Source of the DNA: Roseospira visakhapatnamensis
GTDB taxonomy: Bacteria > Pseudomonadota > Alphaproteobacteria > Rhodospirillales > Rhodospirillaceae
DNA: 64,000 bases
Reading direction: 5' to 3'
Assembly: GCF_014197915.1 (NCBI RefSeq)
Contig: NZ_JACIGK010000010.1
Location: 89,741 to 153,740, forward strand
In this document: one piece after another, positions 32,784 through 43,038 of the stretch
Layout of the letters: every line of letters starts with the position of its first letter
Numbering within the stretch: position 1 is the stretch's first letter
Notes under the pieces: model-generated
The model's input: the letters and a program-made list of their open reading frames with translations, nothing else
Told to the model about the DNA's origin: nothing
Databases searched by the model: none
Made by a program: the position numbers and the translations under genes

Positions 32784-34163
32784 ATGACCCAGTTGATCCA
32801 GACCCTGATCGCGGAGATCGACCGCCTGCCCGGCGAACGCCTGTTCGGCCGCGTTGTCGGCGTGCGCGGCCTGGTGGTGGAGATCGGCGGCGTCCAAGGC
32901 AACCTGTCCGTGGGGGACCGGGTGCGGATCCTGACCCGCGACCACCGGGCGATTCCCTGCGAGGTGGTGGGGTTCCGCGCCGGTCAGGCCCTGCTGCTGC
33001 CCTTCCGGGGCGTGGACGGCGTCGGCCTGGGGTGCCGGGCCGAACTGACCGAAAGCGCCCCCATGCTGCATCCGGCCGACGGCTGGCTGGGCCGGGTCAT
33101 CAACGCCTTCGGCGAGGCGGTGGACGGCAAGGAACCGATGCCGCTGGGCGAGCGCGCCTACCCGGTGCGCGCCCAGCCGCCCCCGGCTCACCGGCGCCAG
33201 CGGGTGGGCGGCAAGCTGGACCTGGGGGTGCGGGCGCTCAACACCTTCCTGACCTGTTGCCGGGGTCAGCGCATGGGCATCTTCGCCGGCTCGGGCGTCG
33301 GCAAGTCCACCATCCTGTCCATGCTGATCCGCCATTCGGCGGCCGAGGTGGTGGTCATCGGCCTGGTGGGCGAGCGCGGCCGCGAGGCGCGCGAGTTCAT
33401 CGAGGACGACCTGGGCGAGGCCGGCCTGGCGCGCAGCGTGGTGGTGCTGGCCACCTCGGACGAGAGCCCGCTGATGCGCCGCCAGGCGGCGCATGCCACG
33501 CTGACCGTGGCCGAGTACTTCCGCGACCAGGGCAAGCATGTGCTCTGCCTGATGGATTCGGTGACCCGCTTCGCCATGGCCCAGCGCGAGATCAGCCTGT
33601 CCGCCGGGGAGCCGCCGGCGAGCAAGGGCTATACCCCCTCGGTGTTCGCCGAACTGCCGCGCCTCCTGGAGCGGGCCGGACCGGGGGTGCCGGGCACCGG
33701 CTCCATCACCGGGCTGTTCACCGTGCTGGTGGAGGGCGACGACCACAACGAGCCGGTCTCCGACGCCGTGCGCGGCATCCTGGACGGCCATATCGTGCTG
33801 GACCGGGCCATCGCCGAGCGCGGCCGCTATCCGGCCATCAACATCCTGCGCTCCGTCTCGCGCACCATGCCGGCCTGCAACACGCCGGACCAGAACCAGT
33901 TGGTCAACGCCGCGCGGCGCATCATCACCACCTACGAGGACATGGCCGAGTTGATCCGCCTGGGGGCGTACCGCGCCGGCTCCAATGCCGAGGTGGATGC
34001 CGCCATCCATTATTATCCGATGATCGATACCTTCCTTGCCCAGACACGGGAAGAGGCCACCGATCTGGCCACCGGCTACGACCGGCTGCGCGCGATCCTG
34101 GAGTCGCGGCCGGAGGCCGGCCCCGCCGACCCGGGCGCGGCGCCCACCCCGGGGGCGGGCTGA
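32784..34163 (+). CDS. fliI: flagellum-specific ATPase FliI
   Basis: Hexameric ATPase of the flagellar type III export apparatus. 459 residues from ATG 32784 with GAGGAA upstream. Walker A is GSGVGKST (near residue 172), Walker B VLCLMDSVTRFA; it has the GERGREAREF motif of the F1/FliI family and PASKGYTPSVFAELPRLLER. FliJ follows after 61 bp, the usual pair. No other flagellar genes are in the window. Confidence 0.96.
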   Translation: MTQLIQTLIAEIDRLPGERLFGRVVGVRGLVVEIGGVQGNLSVGDRVRILTRDHRAIPCEVVGFRAGQALLLPFRGVDGVGLGCRAELTESAPMLHPADGWLGRVINAFGEAVDGKEPMPLGERAYPVRAQPPPAHRRQRVGGKLDLGVRALNTFLTCCRGQRMGIFAGSGVGKSTILSMLIRHSAAEVVVIGLVGERGREAREFIEDDLGEAGLARSVVVLATSDESPLMRRQAAHATLTVAEYFRDQGKHVLCLMDSVTRFAMAQREISLSAGEPPASKGYTPSVFAELPRLLERAGPGVPGTGSITGLFTVLVEGDDHNEPVSDAVRGILDGHIVLDRAIAERGRYPAINILRSVSRTMPACNTPDQNQLVNAARRIITTYEDMAELIRLGAYRAGSNAEVDAAIHYYPMIDTFLAQTREEATDLATGYDRLRAILESRPEAGPADPGAAPTPGAG

Positions 34164-34224
34164 TACCGGCGGGATGGCGCGCCCCTGATCGCTCCCTCCC
34201 CCCGCGCGCGAGGACTGTCCCATC

Positions 34225-34680
34225 ATGGCCAAGGGCGACCTGCACGCCGTCATCCGCCTGACCAAGCGAGAGGTCGACGACCTGCGCCGTCACCTGGGAG
34301 AGCGCCTGCGCGAGGAGCAGGCGCTGATGGAGCAGGACCAGCGACTGGACGAGGCCCTGGCGCGTGAGGCCGGCGTCGCCGACGCGGAGCCGGCGGCGGC
34401 CTATACCTTCGCCAACTACCTGGAGGTGCATCGGCGCCACAAGCAGGCGGTCGCCGAGGGCCTGGCGGCCGTGCGCGCCCGCATCGACGCCGTGCGCGAG
34501 GCCCTGGCCGAGGTGTATCGGCGCCTCAAGACCTACGAACTGGCCCAGGAAGCCCGCGACGCCCGCGCCGCCGAGGAGCAGGCGCGCAAGGATCAGGCGG
34601 TTCTGGACGAGGTGGCCCTCACCATGCACCGCCAGCGTCAGGACGAAGAGGACGAGGAGGACGGCACGCGGACAGGATGA
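34225..34680 (+). CDS. fliJ: flagellar export protein FliJ
   Basis: Central stalk protein of the flagellar export ATPase, resembling the gamma subunit of F1. 151 residues, almost entirely predicted coiled coil, rich in Glu, Arg and Ala, with an acidic end (QDEEDEEDGTRTG). The family diverges fast, so the call rests on the coiled-coil pattern, length and position directly after fliI. Confidence 0.88.
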   Translation: MAKGDLHAVIRLTKREVDDLRRHLGERLREEQALMEQDQRLDEALAREAGVADAEPAAAYTFANYLEVHRRHKQAVAEGLAAVRARIDAVREALAEVYRRLKTYELAQEARDARAAEEQARKDQAVLDEVALTMHRQRQDEEDEEDGTRTG

Positions 34681-34700
34681 CCGAAGGACCGTTTTATATA

Positions 34701-35027
34701 CTAAAAAGTGTACGACCCCATCTCGCACAGGTTCAGGCCGTAGTCCTCGTACACATCGCCGTCGGCGAACTCGGTGCGGATGTCATAGTCACAGGTGGTC
34801 AGGCCATCGGTGATGATCACGCCGACCTCGTGCCCGTCGGGCAGGATCGCGCCGTCGAGAAGGTCGTCCTCCCAGGACTCGGAGCCGGCGTCGGAAACAT
34901 GAAAGGCGGTGATGTCCACACCGCTGGTGTTGATCAGCATGAACTCCAGGTCTTCCGCCATGGCCGGCGCCACCGCGGCCAGGGACAGCGACAGGGTGGT
35001 CGCCAGTGCAAGGACCGTCGTCTTCAT
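34701..35027 (-). CDS. small secreted protein of unknown function
   Basis: 108 residues from ATG 35027 with AGGAG at ideal spacing. A clear signal peptide (MKTTVLALATTLSLSLAAVA ending PAMA) is followed by an acidic mature domain of about 84 residues beginning EDLEFMLINTSGVDITAFHV. Two cysteines (in TTCDYD and LNLCEMG) could form a disulphide. The NTSG..I..FHVSDAG pattern suggests a beta-sandwich; no enzyme motif is seen. Probably periplasmic. Its 3' end lies 20 bp from the convergent fliJ stop in an AT-rich patch. Family not recognised by name. Confidence 0.75.
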   Translation of the reverse strand: MKTTVLALATTLSLSLAAVAPAMAEDLEFMLINTSGVDITAFHVSDAGSESWEDDLLDGAILPDGHEVGVIITDGLTTCDYDIRTEFADGDVYEDYGLNLCEMGSYTF

Positions 35028-35201
35028 AAGGCTCTCCTGCGCACAAAGGGGGCTCCCCAAGAACCGGTCGCGCCGGTGCCCGTTCACAGTTCCCCGAAAG
35101 ACACGGGGTGGGCAACCCAATCGTCCCGGGGACATGACCGGTATTGGTGATCATCGCCGCGCCACATGACGCGGGGATACGCCGGCCGGCGGCGACCGGG
35201 A

Positions 35202-36068
35202 TCAGATCCGGGCGCCGTCGTCCTCGCCGCGCAGCCAGTCCAGCCGCCAGTAGCCACCCCGCGCCCGGGCCAGCCGCCGCGCGAGCCAGGGCAGGACATC
35301 GCCCAAGGTCGCGTCCAGCCGCCAGGGCGGATTGACCAGGATCAGCCCGGCGCCCGCCAGGCCGGTCACGGTGGTCACCGGCTTGACGGTCATCTCGACG
35401 CACACCATGCGGGGAATGCCGGTGTCCACCAGGGTCTGGTGAAAGGACTCGACCAGCCCCGGATCCTTGATGGGATACCACAGCATGTATTGGCCGGTGG
35501 GAAAGCGGCGATGGGCGCCGCGCAGGGCCTCGGCCATGTCGGAGAATTCGGTGCGCGCCTCGAACGGTGGATCGATCAGCACCAGCCCACGCCGCTCCGG
35601 TGGCGGCAGCAGCCCGGCCAGCACCCGGTAGCCGTCACCGCACCGGCAGACCACGCCCCTGGCCCGTCCCAGGACCCGCGCCAGGGTCGCCTGGGTCTCC
35701 GCATGGGCCTCGATGGCGACCAGCCGGTCGCCGGCGCGCAGGGCCGCGCGCGCCAGCAGGGGCGAGCCGGGGTACCACAGGCCATCCACCCCGCCGCCGT
35801 CGGGGCGCCAGGCCCGAACCCTGTCCAGATACGGACGCAGGGCCGCCGGCGGATCGGGATCGTCCAGCAGGCGGCCGATGCCGTCGCGCCACTCTCCGGT
35901 GCGGCCGGCCTCGGCGCCGTCCAGGCGGTAGGCGCCCGCGCCGGCGTGCGTGTCCACCACCACGAACGGCTTGGCCTTAGCCCGCAGATGCTCCAGGACC
36001 AGCATCATCACCGCGTGCTTGAGCACATCCCCGGCGTTCCCGGCGTGGTACCCATGGCGGTAGTTCAT
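35202..36068 (-). CDS. rlmJ: 23S rRNA (adenine2030-N6)-methyltransferase
   Basis: SAM-dependent methylation of A2030 in 23S rRNA. 288 residues. The N-terminus MNYRHGYHAGNAGDVLKHAV is the RlmJ signature; THAGAGAYRLDG is motif I and LVLIDPPFE (near residues 162-170) is the catalytic D/N-PP-Y/F/W motif of N6-adenine methylases. The region upstream carries a promoter with a LexA box reading the other way. Confidence 0.95.
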   Translation of the reverse strand: MNYRHGYHAGNAGDVLKHAVMMLVLEHLRAKAKPFVVVDTHAGAGAYRLDGAEAGRTGEWRDGIGRLLDDPDPPAALRPYLDRVRAWRPDGGGVDGLWYPGSPLLARAALRAGDRLVAIEAHAETQATLARVLGRARGVVCRCGDGYRVLAGLLPPPERRGLVLIDPPFEARTEFSDMAEALRGAHRRFPTGQYMLWYPIKDPGLVESFHQTLVDTGIPRMVCVEMTVKPVTTVTGLAGAGLILVNPPWRLDATLGDVLPWLARRLARARGGYWRLDWLRGEDDGARI

Positions 36069-36174
36069 GGTCGGGCGACCGCGCGAGGCGACCGGCCGGC
36101 GCGGCCCGGCGACCGGATCACGACGAGGACCCGCCGGACCGAGGTCCCGGCGCGCGGACGGTCATCGGAGTCCC

Positions 36175-36203
36175 TTGACGGCTCCGGGGAACCAAAGTAG
36201 AAC
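36175..36203 (+). promoter_or_regulatory. promoter with overlapping LexA (SOS) box
   Basis: Plus-strand TTGACG (36175-36180), exactly 17 bp, TAGAAC (36198-36203). Overlapping the spacer and -10 is GAAC-N7-GAAC (36189-36192 and 36200-36203), the complement of the GTTC-N7-GTTC box bound by alphaproteobacterial LexA. A repressor there would block the promoter. It points to lexA, whose start is 462 bp away, and also lies 121 bp upstream of the divergent rlmJ. Autoregulation of lexA is the natural reading. Confidence 0.75.
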
Positions 36204-36664
36204 AATTTCGTGTGTACCGCGTTTGTTCGCGCTTGACGGCGGGCATGTCGCCGGTCCACGGACCGGCCCGGCGGCGCCCGACTCCAGAGGCTCGGCCCAT
36301 GTCCCGGGGTCAGCGCATGGTCCGCGTCGGCCTCTAGCACGCCTCGGGTGCGGTGGAAAGGGGCAGACGCAACGGGCCGAGAGATGGCAGGGCCGGGGAA
36401 AAAAAGAACCAGACTCAGGCAGGGCCGGGCAACAAAGGGCGCCGGCAAGGCCGCGCGGAGGACGACGCCCAGGACATGACGCCCGAGGAGCAGGCCCGGA
36501 AACGATGGTCGGGCGGTCCCATGGGGACCTCCGCCCCAGGATCGATCCCCGAACCGCATCCGGGGCAGACAAAGTCCGGGACAGACAAGTTCCGGGACAG
36601 ATAACGACAACCGCGACAGCGGCCCAAGGGCGCCGCCACGGCGGCAGGCGGGGACGACATCGAC
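36204..36664 (+). other. long lexA leader, no convincing gene
   Basis: The 460 bases between the LexA-box promoter and the lexA start. A GTG-started open frame at 36353-36604 would encode 83 very hydrophilic residues including DDAQDMTPEEQARKRWSGGP, but third-codon GC is not high and no good ribosome-binding site precedes it. Possibly just a long untranslated leader, or a second promoter closer to lexA that was not recognised. Confidence 0.35.
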
Positions 36665-37420
36665 ATGCTCACGCGTAAGCAACACGAACTGCTGTTCTTC
36701 ATCGATCGACATCTCCGCGAGACCGGGGTTTCGCCCAGTTTCGACGAGATGAAGGATGCCCTCGGGCTCAAGTCCAAGTCCGGGATCCATCGCCTGATCT
36801 CCGGCCTGGAGGAACGGGGCTTCATCCGCCGCCTGGCCCATCGCGCCCGCGCCCTGGAGGTGCTGCGCCTGCCCGGCGACCAGACGCCCCAGGGCGCGCT
36901 GGCCGGTCCCGAGGCGGCCGCCGGCCGCGCCGAACCCGCCGGGTTCGATCCCAAGGTGATTCGGGGCGATTTCGGGGGCGACGCCCGGGGCGAGACGCGG
37001 GGGGGCCTGTCCGGCGCCACCGTGGCCGGCGCCGTGGGCGCGGTCGAACTGCCGCTGCTGGGCAAGATCGCCGCCGGCACGCCGATCGCCGCGTTGTCCG
37101 ACACCTCCAGCAGCGTCGAGGTCCCGGCCGGGCTGCTGGGCATGGGCGATCATTATGCGCTCACCGTCGAGGGCGACTCGATGATCGACGCCGGCATCCT
37201 GGACGGCGATACGGTGCTCATCCGCCGCTGTGACGGGGCCGACTCGGGAACCATCGTCGTTGCCCTGGTGGACGACGAGGAAGCCACCCTCAAGCGCCTG
37301 CGTCGCAAGGGCAACTCCATCGCCCTGGAGCCCGCCAACACCACCTATCAGACCCAGGTGCTGCCCCCCGACCGGGTCAAGGTCCAGGGCCGGCTGGTGG
37401 GGCTGCTGCGACGCTACTGA
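36665..37420 (+). CDS. lexA: SOS response repressor LexA
   Basis: Represses SOS genes until RecA-stimulated self-cleavage. 251 residues. The winged helix-turn-helix starts [20 protein letters not shown]; the Ala-Gly cleavage site is in [11 protein letters not shown] (near residues 132-142); the Ser of [12 protein letters not shown] and Lys of EEATLKRL are the catalytic dyad. The linker (residues ~75-125) is longer and more Gly/Ala-rich than in E. coli LexA. A LexA box lies in the promoter upstream. Confidence 0.97.
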   Translation: MLTRKQHELLFFIDRHLRETGVSPSFDEMKDALGLKSKSGIHRLISGLEERGFIRRLAHRARALEVLRLPGDQTPQGALAGPEAAAGRAEPAGFDPKVIRGDFGGDARGETRGGLSGATVAGAVGAVELPLLGKIAAGTPIAALSDTSSSVEVPAGLLGMGDHYALTVEGDSMIDAGILDGDTVLIRRCDGADSGTIVVALVDDEEATLKRLRRKGNSIALEPANTTYQTQVLPPDRVKVQGRLVGLLRRY

Positions 37421-37461
37421 CCCCCCGATACAGCCCCCGATACAACCCCCGACACGCCCCC
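37421..37461 (+). repeat. short degenerate tandem repeat after lexA
   Basis: Three near-copies of CCCCCGATACA (the third CCCCCGACACG) plus a trailing C-run fill the 68-bp gap between the lexA stop and the end of convergent comEC. Low-complexity; no terminator hairpin was found here. Confidence 0.6.
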
Positions 37462-37488
37462 CTCCCGCACGGGCCCCCCGAGATCACA

Positions 37489-39729
37489 TCATGGACCGTC
37501 GGGCGTCCGGGGCGACCAGAGCCGGTCACCCAGGGCGTCGGAGGCCGTGCGCACGCTCGGGCGCCCCCGGGTCCCGCCGCCGGATCCGTCGTCCAGCCAC
37601 AGCGCGTGCGACCCGTCGCGGGCCAGCGCCCGCCGGTCGATCACCGTGGACGGCCCGACGCAGGCCCCGCCCGTCGGCAAGGGCGTCACCACCACGTCGG
37701 CGCGCGGGCAGTCCTCGGCCAGGGCGGCGCGGGTCCAGGCCAGGGCCAGCACCCGCCCATCCCGGCGCAGCACGCAGCCCAGCGGATCGCAGCGCAGGGC
37801 ACCGTCGGCGGCCGCCTGCCCGGGCCCGGGCCAGGGCTCCGGGCTCGCCCCGCCCCACCGGTCTCGCCACAGCCGCCGGGCGAAGCCATCGGCGCGCCCC
37901 GGCGACAGGATCAGGCCACCGCCGCCGCCCGCGCGCACGGCCATCGTCCGGCCCGTGTCGGTGACCAGCAGGTCCGGCGGCGGCCGGCTCCAGGGGCTCA
38001 GCAGGCCCAGCACCAGACCGGCGATCCCCAGCAACCGCCAGGACCGCCGCCACAGGCACAGCCACAGGCCGCCCAGGGCCACCGCCGCCAGGCCCCAGGT
38101 GGGCGCGGCCGGCACCGAGGCGCTGGCCCCGGGCCAGCCGGCCACCGTCTCGGCCACCCAGCGGATCGCGCCCAGGCCCCAGCCCAGCGGCACCAGCGCC
38201 GGCCCCTCCAGGCCCAGGGGCAGCAGGGCGAGGACGGCCAGCAACCAGGGCATCACCCACAGCCCCATGATCGGCACCGCCAGCATGTTGGCGGCCAGGC
38301 CCCAGACCGGCACGCGGTTGAAATGGAAGGCGGCGAACGGCAGGGTGGCCAGCCCGGCGACCACGCTGGTGAGCAGGATTCCGCCCAGATACAGCGCCAC
38401 CCCCCGGGCCAGCCAGCGGTCGGCGCCGCCCGGTCCGGCGCGGCGCCAGGCGGCCAGGCGCGGCGCGGCCAGATCCCAGGCGGCCACCAGCGCCAGCACG
38501 GCGGCGAAGGACATCTGGAAACTGGGCCCCGCCAGCGCCTGCGGCTGGATCAGCAGCACCGCCGCCGCCGCCCAGGCCACGACGCGCGGCGAGATCGCCG
38601 TGCGCTCCAGCAGCACCGCCGCCAGCACCAGGCCGGTCATCAGGAAGGCCCGCTGCGCCGGCACGTTGGCGCCCGACAGCATCAGGTAGGCCGCCGTGCC
38701 CGCCAGGGCCACCAGGGCGGCGGGCTTCTTCAGGTCGAGCCGCAACGCCGCCGCCGGCCAGAGCGCCAGCAGGCTCCGGGCGCCGACGAACAGCAGGCCG
38801 GCGATCATCGACATGTGCAGCCCGGAAATGGCCAGCAGGTGCGCCAGCCCGGCGTCGCGAAACGCCTGCACGACGGGCACCGGCACGGCGCCCCGGTCGC
38901 CGGTGCTGAGGGCCGTGGCCAGGGCGCCCTCGGCCCCCGACAGGCCCTCGCCCAGGCGCCCCGCGACGGTCACGCGGGCGGTCTCGCGCACCGCCACCAG
39001 CCGCGCCCAGACGGTCGGCGCCGGCGCCGGGTCGGGCCGTGTCCACGGACCGACCGCGAACCCCACCGCCCCCAGCCGCTCGAACCAGGCGCGGCGCGGG
39101 AACGGGAAGGCGTCGGGGGCGGCCGGACGGGGCGGCGGCGACAGGATGGCGCGGGTGGTGATCCACGTCCCCGGCGGCGGCGGCGCGCCCCGGGTCAGGG
39201 TCACACGCACCCGCGCCGGGGTGTCCGCCGGTGCCAGGCGAGCCATGGCCACGTCGGCCAGGGTCACGCGGACGCGGCCGGGGCGCGGCTCCACCAGCAC
39301 CACGCGGCCGGACACGGAGACGGGACCGAGTCGCTCGGCCAGCACCGGCGCGGCGACGGCACGCGCGCGCTCCTGCACCACCACGAAGCCGACGGCGGCG
39401 GCGGTCAGGGCGACCAGGAGGGCGGTGATCCAGGCGGCGCGCCGCGCCAGCAGGAGCAGCACCGCCAGCCCGGCCATCAACGCCGCGCCGGTCCAGCGGG
39501 GCGGCTCCACCGGCAGCGCCAGATAGCCGGCGATGCCCAGACCCAGCGCCACCGGCAGCCACAGCGGCCAGCGCGCCCGCTCCGCCGCCAGGGTGGCCGC
39601 CAGGGCCCGCCCCAGCACGCGCGGTCCCATGGCGACGGCACCGACCACCGCCCCGGCGGGGGCGCGGTATCGCGGGACGGCGCGCGCCGCCGGGTCCGTG
39701 CCTGATCGCCCCGCCATGGTGCTCGGCAT
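37489..39729 (-). CDS. comEC: ComEC/Rec2-family competence protein
   Basis: Inner-membrane channel for single-stranded DNA in natural transformation. 746 residues from ATG 39729, where GGGGGAGGG lies right upstream; an ATG at 39717 is the alternative. It has membrane helices near residues 50-110, a DUF4131/OB-like domain, the competence domain with [18 protein letters not shown] (His and Ser/Gly motif near residues 298-315), about ten further helices, and a C-terminal beta-lactamase-like region that looks shortened and lacks an obvious HxHxDH metal motif. Many non-competent alphaproteobacteria keep this gene. Confidence 0.88.
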   Translation of the reverse strand: MPSTMAGRSGTDPAARAVPRYRAPAGAVVGAVAMGPRVLGRALAATLAAERARWPLWLPVALGLGIAGYLALPVEPPRWTGAALMAGLAVLLLLARRAAWITALLVALTAAAVGFVVVQERARAVAAPVLAERLGPVSVSGRVVLVEPRPGRVRVTLADVAMARLAPADTPARVRVTLTRGAPPPPGTWITTRAILSPPPRPAAPDAFPFPRRAWFERLGAVGFAVGPWTRPDPAPAPTVWARLVAVRETARVTVAGRLGEGLSGAEGALATALSTGDRGAVPVPVVQAFRDAGLAHLLAISGLHMSMIAGLLFVGARSLLALWPAAALRLDLKKPAALVALAGTAAYLMLSGANVPAQRAFLMTGLVLAAVLLERTAISPRVVAWAAAAVLLIQPQALAGPSFQMSFAAVLALVAAWDLAAPRLAAWRRAGPGGADRWLARGVALYLGGILLTSVVAGLATLPFAAFHFNRVPVWGLAANMLAVPIMGLWVMPWLLAVLALLPLGLEGPALVPLGWGLGAIRWVAETVAGWPGASASVPAAPTWGLAAVALGGLWLCLWRRSWRLLGIAGLVLGLLSPWSRPPPDLLVTDTGRTMAVRAGGGGGLILSPGRADGFARRLWRDRWGGASPEPWPGPGQAAADGALRCDPLGCVLRRDGRVLALAWTRAALAEDCPRADVVVTPLPTGGACVGPSTVIDRRALARDGSHALWLDDGSGGGTRGRPSVRTASDALGDRLWSPRTPDGP

Positions 39730-39931
39730 CCCTCCCCCGTCGGTGGGCCTCCCGGCCGCCGCGCGCCGGTCGTCCGGGGGCTGCACAGGGGGCACGGGGT
39801 ATGGTACAGAGGCGCGCGGGCCGGCCGCAACGCGCGCGCCCGTTCGTGGCGCCCATCCCCCGGACGCCGCCCGCCCCCCGGCCGCCACCCGCGCCATGCC
39901 GGGCTTCATCGATCCCGACTTCAGAGGACCC

Positions 39932-41329
39932 ATGACCGTCGTCACCCGGTTCGCGCCGTCTCCCACGGGCTACCTGCACATCGGCGGCGCCCGCACGGCG
40001 CTGTTCAACTGGCTGTTCGCCCGCCATCACGGAGGGCGCTTCCTGCTGCGCATCGAGGATACCGACCGCCAGCGTTCCACCCCCGACGCCGTGCGCGCGA
40101 TCTTCGCCGGCCTGGAGTGGCTGGGCCTGGACTGGGACGACGCGCCGGTGATGCAGTTTTCCCGCGCCGAGCGGCACGTTCAGGTGGCCCACGACCTGCT
40201 GGCGGCGGGCAAGGCGTACCGCTGCTATGCCTCTCCAGAGGAACTGACGGCCATGCGCGAGGCCCAGAAGGCCGCCGGCCGCCCGATGCGCTACGACGGC
40301 CGCTGGCGCGACCGCGACCCGGCGGAGGCGCCCGAGGGCGTCCGGCCCGTGGTGCGCCTGAAGGCCCCGCGCGACGGCGAGACGGTCATCGAGGACGGGG
40401 TTCAGGGCCGCGTCACGGTCGCCAACGATCAGCTTGACGACATGATCCTGTTACGCTCCGATGGCACACCAACGTACATGCTCTCCGTGGTGGTCGACGA
40501 TCACGACATGGGGGTGACGGACGTGATACGGGGCGACGACCACCTCACCAACGCGTTCCGCCAGACACAGGTGTACGGCGCGGCGGGCTGGACGCCCCCG
40601 CGCTTCGCGCATATTCCGCTGATCCACGGGCCGGATGGCGCCAAGCTGTCCAAGCGCCATGGGGCGCTGGGCACCGAGGCCTACCGGGACATGGGCATTC
40701 TGCCCGAGGCCATGCGCAACTATCTGTTGCGCCTGGGGTGGGGCCATGGCGATGATGACATCATCACCGACGCGCAGGCGCGGGCGTGGTTTGATCTGGG
40801 CGGCGTGGGGCGGGCGCCGGCGCGCTTCGACAGCGCCAAGCTGACCAGCCTGAACGGTCACTATCTGCGCCACGCCGACGACGCGCGACTGGTGGATCTG
40901 ATCGCCGCGCGCCTGGAGACCGAGGCCGGGCCTGTGGACGACGAGGGCTTGCGCCGCCTGCTGACCGGCATGCCGGGCCTCAAGGACCGCGCCAAGACGC
41001 TGGTGGATCTGGCCGCGTCCGCCGCGTTCTACGTGCGACCAAGGCCGCTGACGCTGGACGACAAGGCGCGCAAGCAGGTGAGGGGCGAGGGCGCCGCCGT
41101 GCTGGGCCTGCTGCGGGACCGGTTGGGGACGGTCGAGCCGTGGACCCGCGCGGCCCTGGAAGAGGATGCCCGCGCGCTGGCCGAGGCCGAGGGCCTGAAG
41201 CTGGGCAAGGTGGCGCAGCCCATACGGGCGGCGGTCACCGGATCCACCGTATCGCCCCCGATTTTCGAGGTGATGGAAATCCTCGGGCGCGCCGAGACCC
41301 TGGCACGTCTGGCCGACGCGGTGGCGTGA
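39932..41329 (+). CDS. gltX: glutamyl-tRNA synthetase
   Basis: Class I aminoacyl-tRNA synthetase charging tRNA-Glu (and often tRNA-Gln in alphaproteobacteria). 465 residues from ATG 39932 with AGAGGA upstream. The HIGH-type motif is in [18 protein letters not shown] (residues ~8-25) and KMSKS-type in KLSKRHG near residue 240. Alphaproteobacteria often have two gltX genes; whether this is the discriminating one cannot be seen. Divergent from comEC. Confidence 0.96.
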   Translation: MTVVTRFAPSPTGYLHIGGARTALFNWLFARHHGGRFLLRIEDTDRQRSTPDAVRAIFAGLEWLGLDWDDAPVMQFSRAERHVQVAHDLLAAGKAYRCYASPEELTAMREAQKAAGRPMRYDGRWRDRDPAEAPEGVRPVVRLKAPRDGETVIEDGVQGRVTVANDQLDDMILLRSDGTPTYMLSVVVDDHDMGVTDVIRGDDHLTNAFRQTQVYGAAGWTPPRFAHIPLIHGPDGAKLSKRHGALGTEAYRDMGILPEAMRNYLLRLGWGHGDDDIITDAQARAWFDLGGVGRAPARFDSAKLTSLNGHYLRHADDARLVDLIAARLETEAGPVDDEGLRRLLTGMPGLKDRAKTLVDLAASAAFYVRPRPLTLDDKARKQVRGEGAAVLGLLRDRLGTVEPWTRAALEEDARALAEAEGLKLGKVAQPIRAAVTGSTVSPPIFEVMEILGRAETLARLADAVA

Positions 41330-41417
41330 GGCATCCCTCGCCGGGGCGTGTCCCAGGGGCGGACCCGCTCGCGAGGGCAGGATCACAAGACCCGGACCGT
41401 AAGAAAAAGAGGGTATT

Positions 41418-41448
41418 GCGCGGGCTGGAAATGCTCTAAAACCCGCGC
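41418..41448 (+). promoter_or_regulatory. hairpin in the gltA leader region
   Basis: A perfect 7-bp GC stem (gcgcggg 41418-41424 with cccgcgc 41442-41448) encloses a 17-nt AT-richer loop ending ctctaaaa, 122 bp upstream of the citrate synthase start. It could be a terminator of gltX (no T-run) or an operator/leader element of gltA. No clear promoter hexamers were found. Confidence 0.3.
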
Positions 41449-41569
41449 GAACGAGGGGGGCGACCCGCTCTTTTGGGCAGGGCGCTCCGGTAGCGCGGGA
41501 TGGGGCGCCGTGCCATGGGCGCGGGTCCCCCCGGTGGACTCTCTCCATGCCAGGGAAGGAAGAACCGAC

Positions 41570-42865
41570 ATGACGCGGAAGAACACGGTCACCGTGACTG
41601 ACAACCGTGACGGGGCGTCCTACGAATTTCCCATCCTTGACGGGGCCATCGGCCCCAGCGTGGTGGACATCCGCAAGTTCTATGCCGAGACCGGCATGTT
41701 CACCTACGATCCGGGGTTCACGTCCACCGGAAGCTGCGAATCCGCCATTACCTACATCGACGGCGACGCCGGGGTGCTCACCCATCGCGGCTACAACATC
41801 ACCGACCTGGCGGAGAACTGCTCCTTCCTGGAGGTCGCCTATCTGCTGCTCAACGGCGATCTGCCGAACCGGACCGAGTTCGAGGGCTTCGAACGCGCCA
41901 TCACCCTGCACACCATGGTGCACGAGCAGATCCATAAGTTCTTCGAGGGCTTCCGCCGCGATGCCCACCCCATGGCGGTCATGTGCGGCGTGGTCGGGGG
42001 CCTGGCGGCCTTCTATCACGACAGCACCGACATCGACGACGCGCACCACCGCATGATCGCCTCCCACCGGCTGATCGCCAAGATGCCGACCATCGCCGCC
42101 TGGGCCCACAAGTACGCCATGGGCCAGCCGTTGATGTACCCGCGCAACGACCTGCGCTACGCCAGCGACTTCCTGCACATGATGTTCGCGGTACCGTGCG
42201 AGCCGTACCACGTCAGCCCGGTGCTCTCCAAGGCCATGGATCGCATCCTTATCCTGCATGCCGACCATGAGCAGAACGCCTCCACCTCCACGGTGCGGCT
42301 CACAGGGTCCTCCGGCGCCAATCCGTTCGCCTGCGTGGCGGCCGGGATCGCGTCGTTGTGGGGACCGGCGCACGGCGGCGCCAACGAGGCGGTGCTGACC
42401 ATGCTCACCCAGATCGGCACGCTGGACCGGGTGCCCGAGTACGTGAAGCGGGCCAAGGACAAGGACGACCCGTTCCGGCTGATGGGCTTCGGTCACCGGG
42501 TCTACAAGAACTATGACCCACGCGCCAAGATCATGGCCCGGACGTGCCATGAGGTCCTGGAAGAACTGGGGGTCAAGGACCCGCTGCTCGACGTGGCGAT
42601 GGAGCTGGAACGCATCGCCCTGGAAGATGAATACTTCATCGAAAAGAAGCTGTACCCGAACGTCGACTTCTATTCGGGGATCATCTTCAAGGCGATGGGG
42701 ATTCCCGTCTCCATGTTCACGGCCATCTTTGCCCTCGCCCGCACCACCGGGTGGGTGGCCCAGTGGAACGAGATGATCACCGACCCGGTCCAGAAGATCG
42801 GCCGCCCGCGCCAGTTGTTCCGGGGCAAGGACCATCGCGACTTCGTGCCGATGGACAAGCGGTAG
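41570..42865 (+). CDS. gltA: citrate synthase (type II)
   Basis: Condenses acetyl-CoA and oxaloacetate at the entry of the TCA cycle. 431 residues from ATG 41570 with AGGGAAGGA upstream. The catalytic set is in [15 protein letters not shown] (His), [12 protein letters not shown] (His) and [14 protein letters not shown], with the catalytic Asp in the later C-terminal third. The small N-terminal beta domain ([18 protein letters not shown]) marks the hexameric, NADH-sensitive type II form of Gram-negatives. Confidence 0.97.
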   Translation: MTRKNTVTVTDNRDGASYEFPILDGAIGPSVVDIRKFYAETGMFTYDPGFTSTGSCESAITYIDGDAGVLTHRGYNITDLAENCSFLEVAYLLLNGDLPNRTEFEGFERAITLHTMVHEQIHKFFEGFRRDAHPMAVMCGVVGGLAAFYHDSTDIDDAHHRMIASHRLIAKMPTIAAWAHKYAMGQPLMYPRNDLRYASDFLHMMFAVPCEPYHVSPVLSKAMDRILILHADHEQNASTSTVRLTGSSGANPFACVAAGIASLWGPAHGGANEAVLTMLTQIGTLDRVPEYVKRAKDKDDPFRLMGFGHRVYKNYDPRAKIMARTCHEVLEELGVKDPLLDVAMELERIALEDEYFIEKKLYPNVDFYSGIIFKAMGIPVSMFTAIFALARTTGWVAQWNEMITDPVQKIGRPRQLFRGKDHRDFVPMDKR

Positions 42866-42880
42866 AGCCCGGATCCAGAC

Positions 42881-42903
42881 GGGGGATGCCGCCCGCATCC
42901 CCC
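42881..42903 (+). terminator. stem-loop after gltA
   Basis: Perfect 9-bp stem gggggatgc (42881-42889) / gcatccccc (42895-42903) with 5-nt loop, 15 bases after the gltA stop. No T-run. Confidence 0.6.
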
Positions 42904-43038
42904 ACCGTCCGTCCTCGCGGGGACCGGCACGCCCCGCCGGGTGCGACGGGCGCGGCATGTCGTCCGGCGCTGGCGGTCCCGAGGGCGACGCGGCCCCGAC
43001 GCCTGATTTCGCGGGTCGATCCGGGCAAGGAGGGTGCC

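Noticed and set aside
36353..36604. 83-residue hydrophilic frame in the lexA leader as a real gene
   Set aside because: No good ribosome-binding site and mixed third-codon GC; kept only as a possibility in the leader entry.
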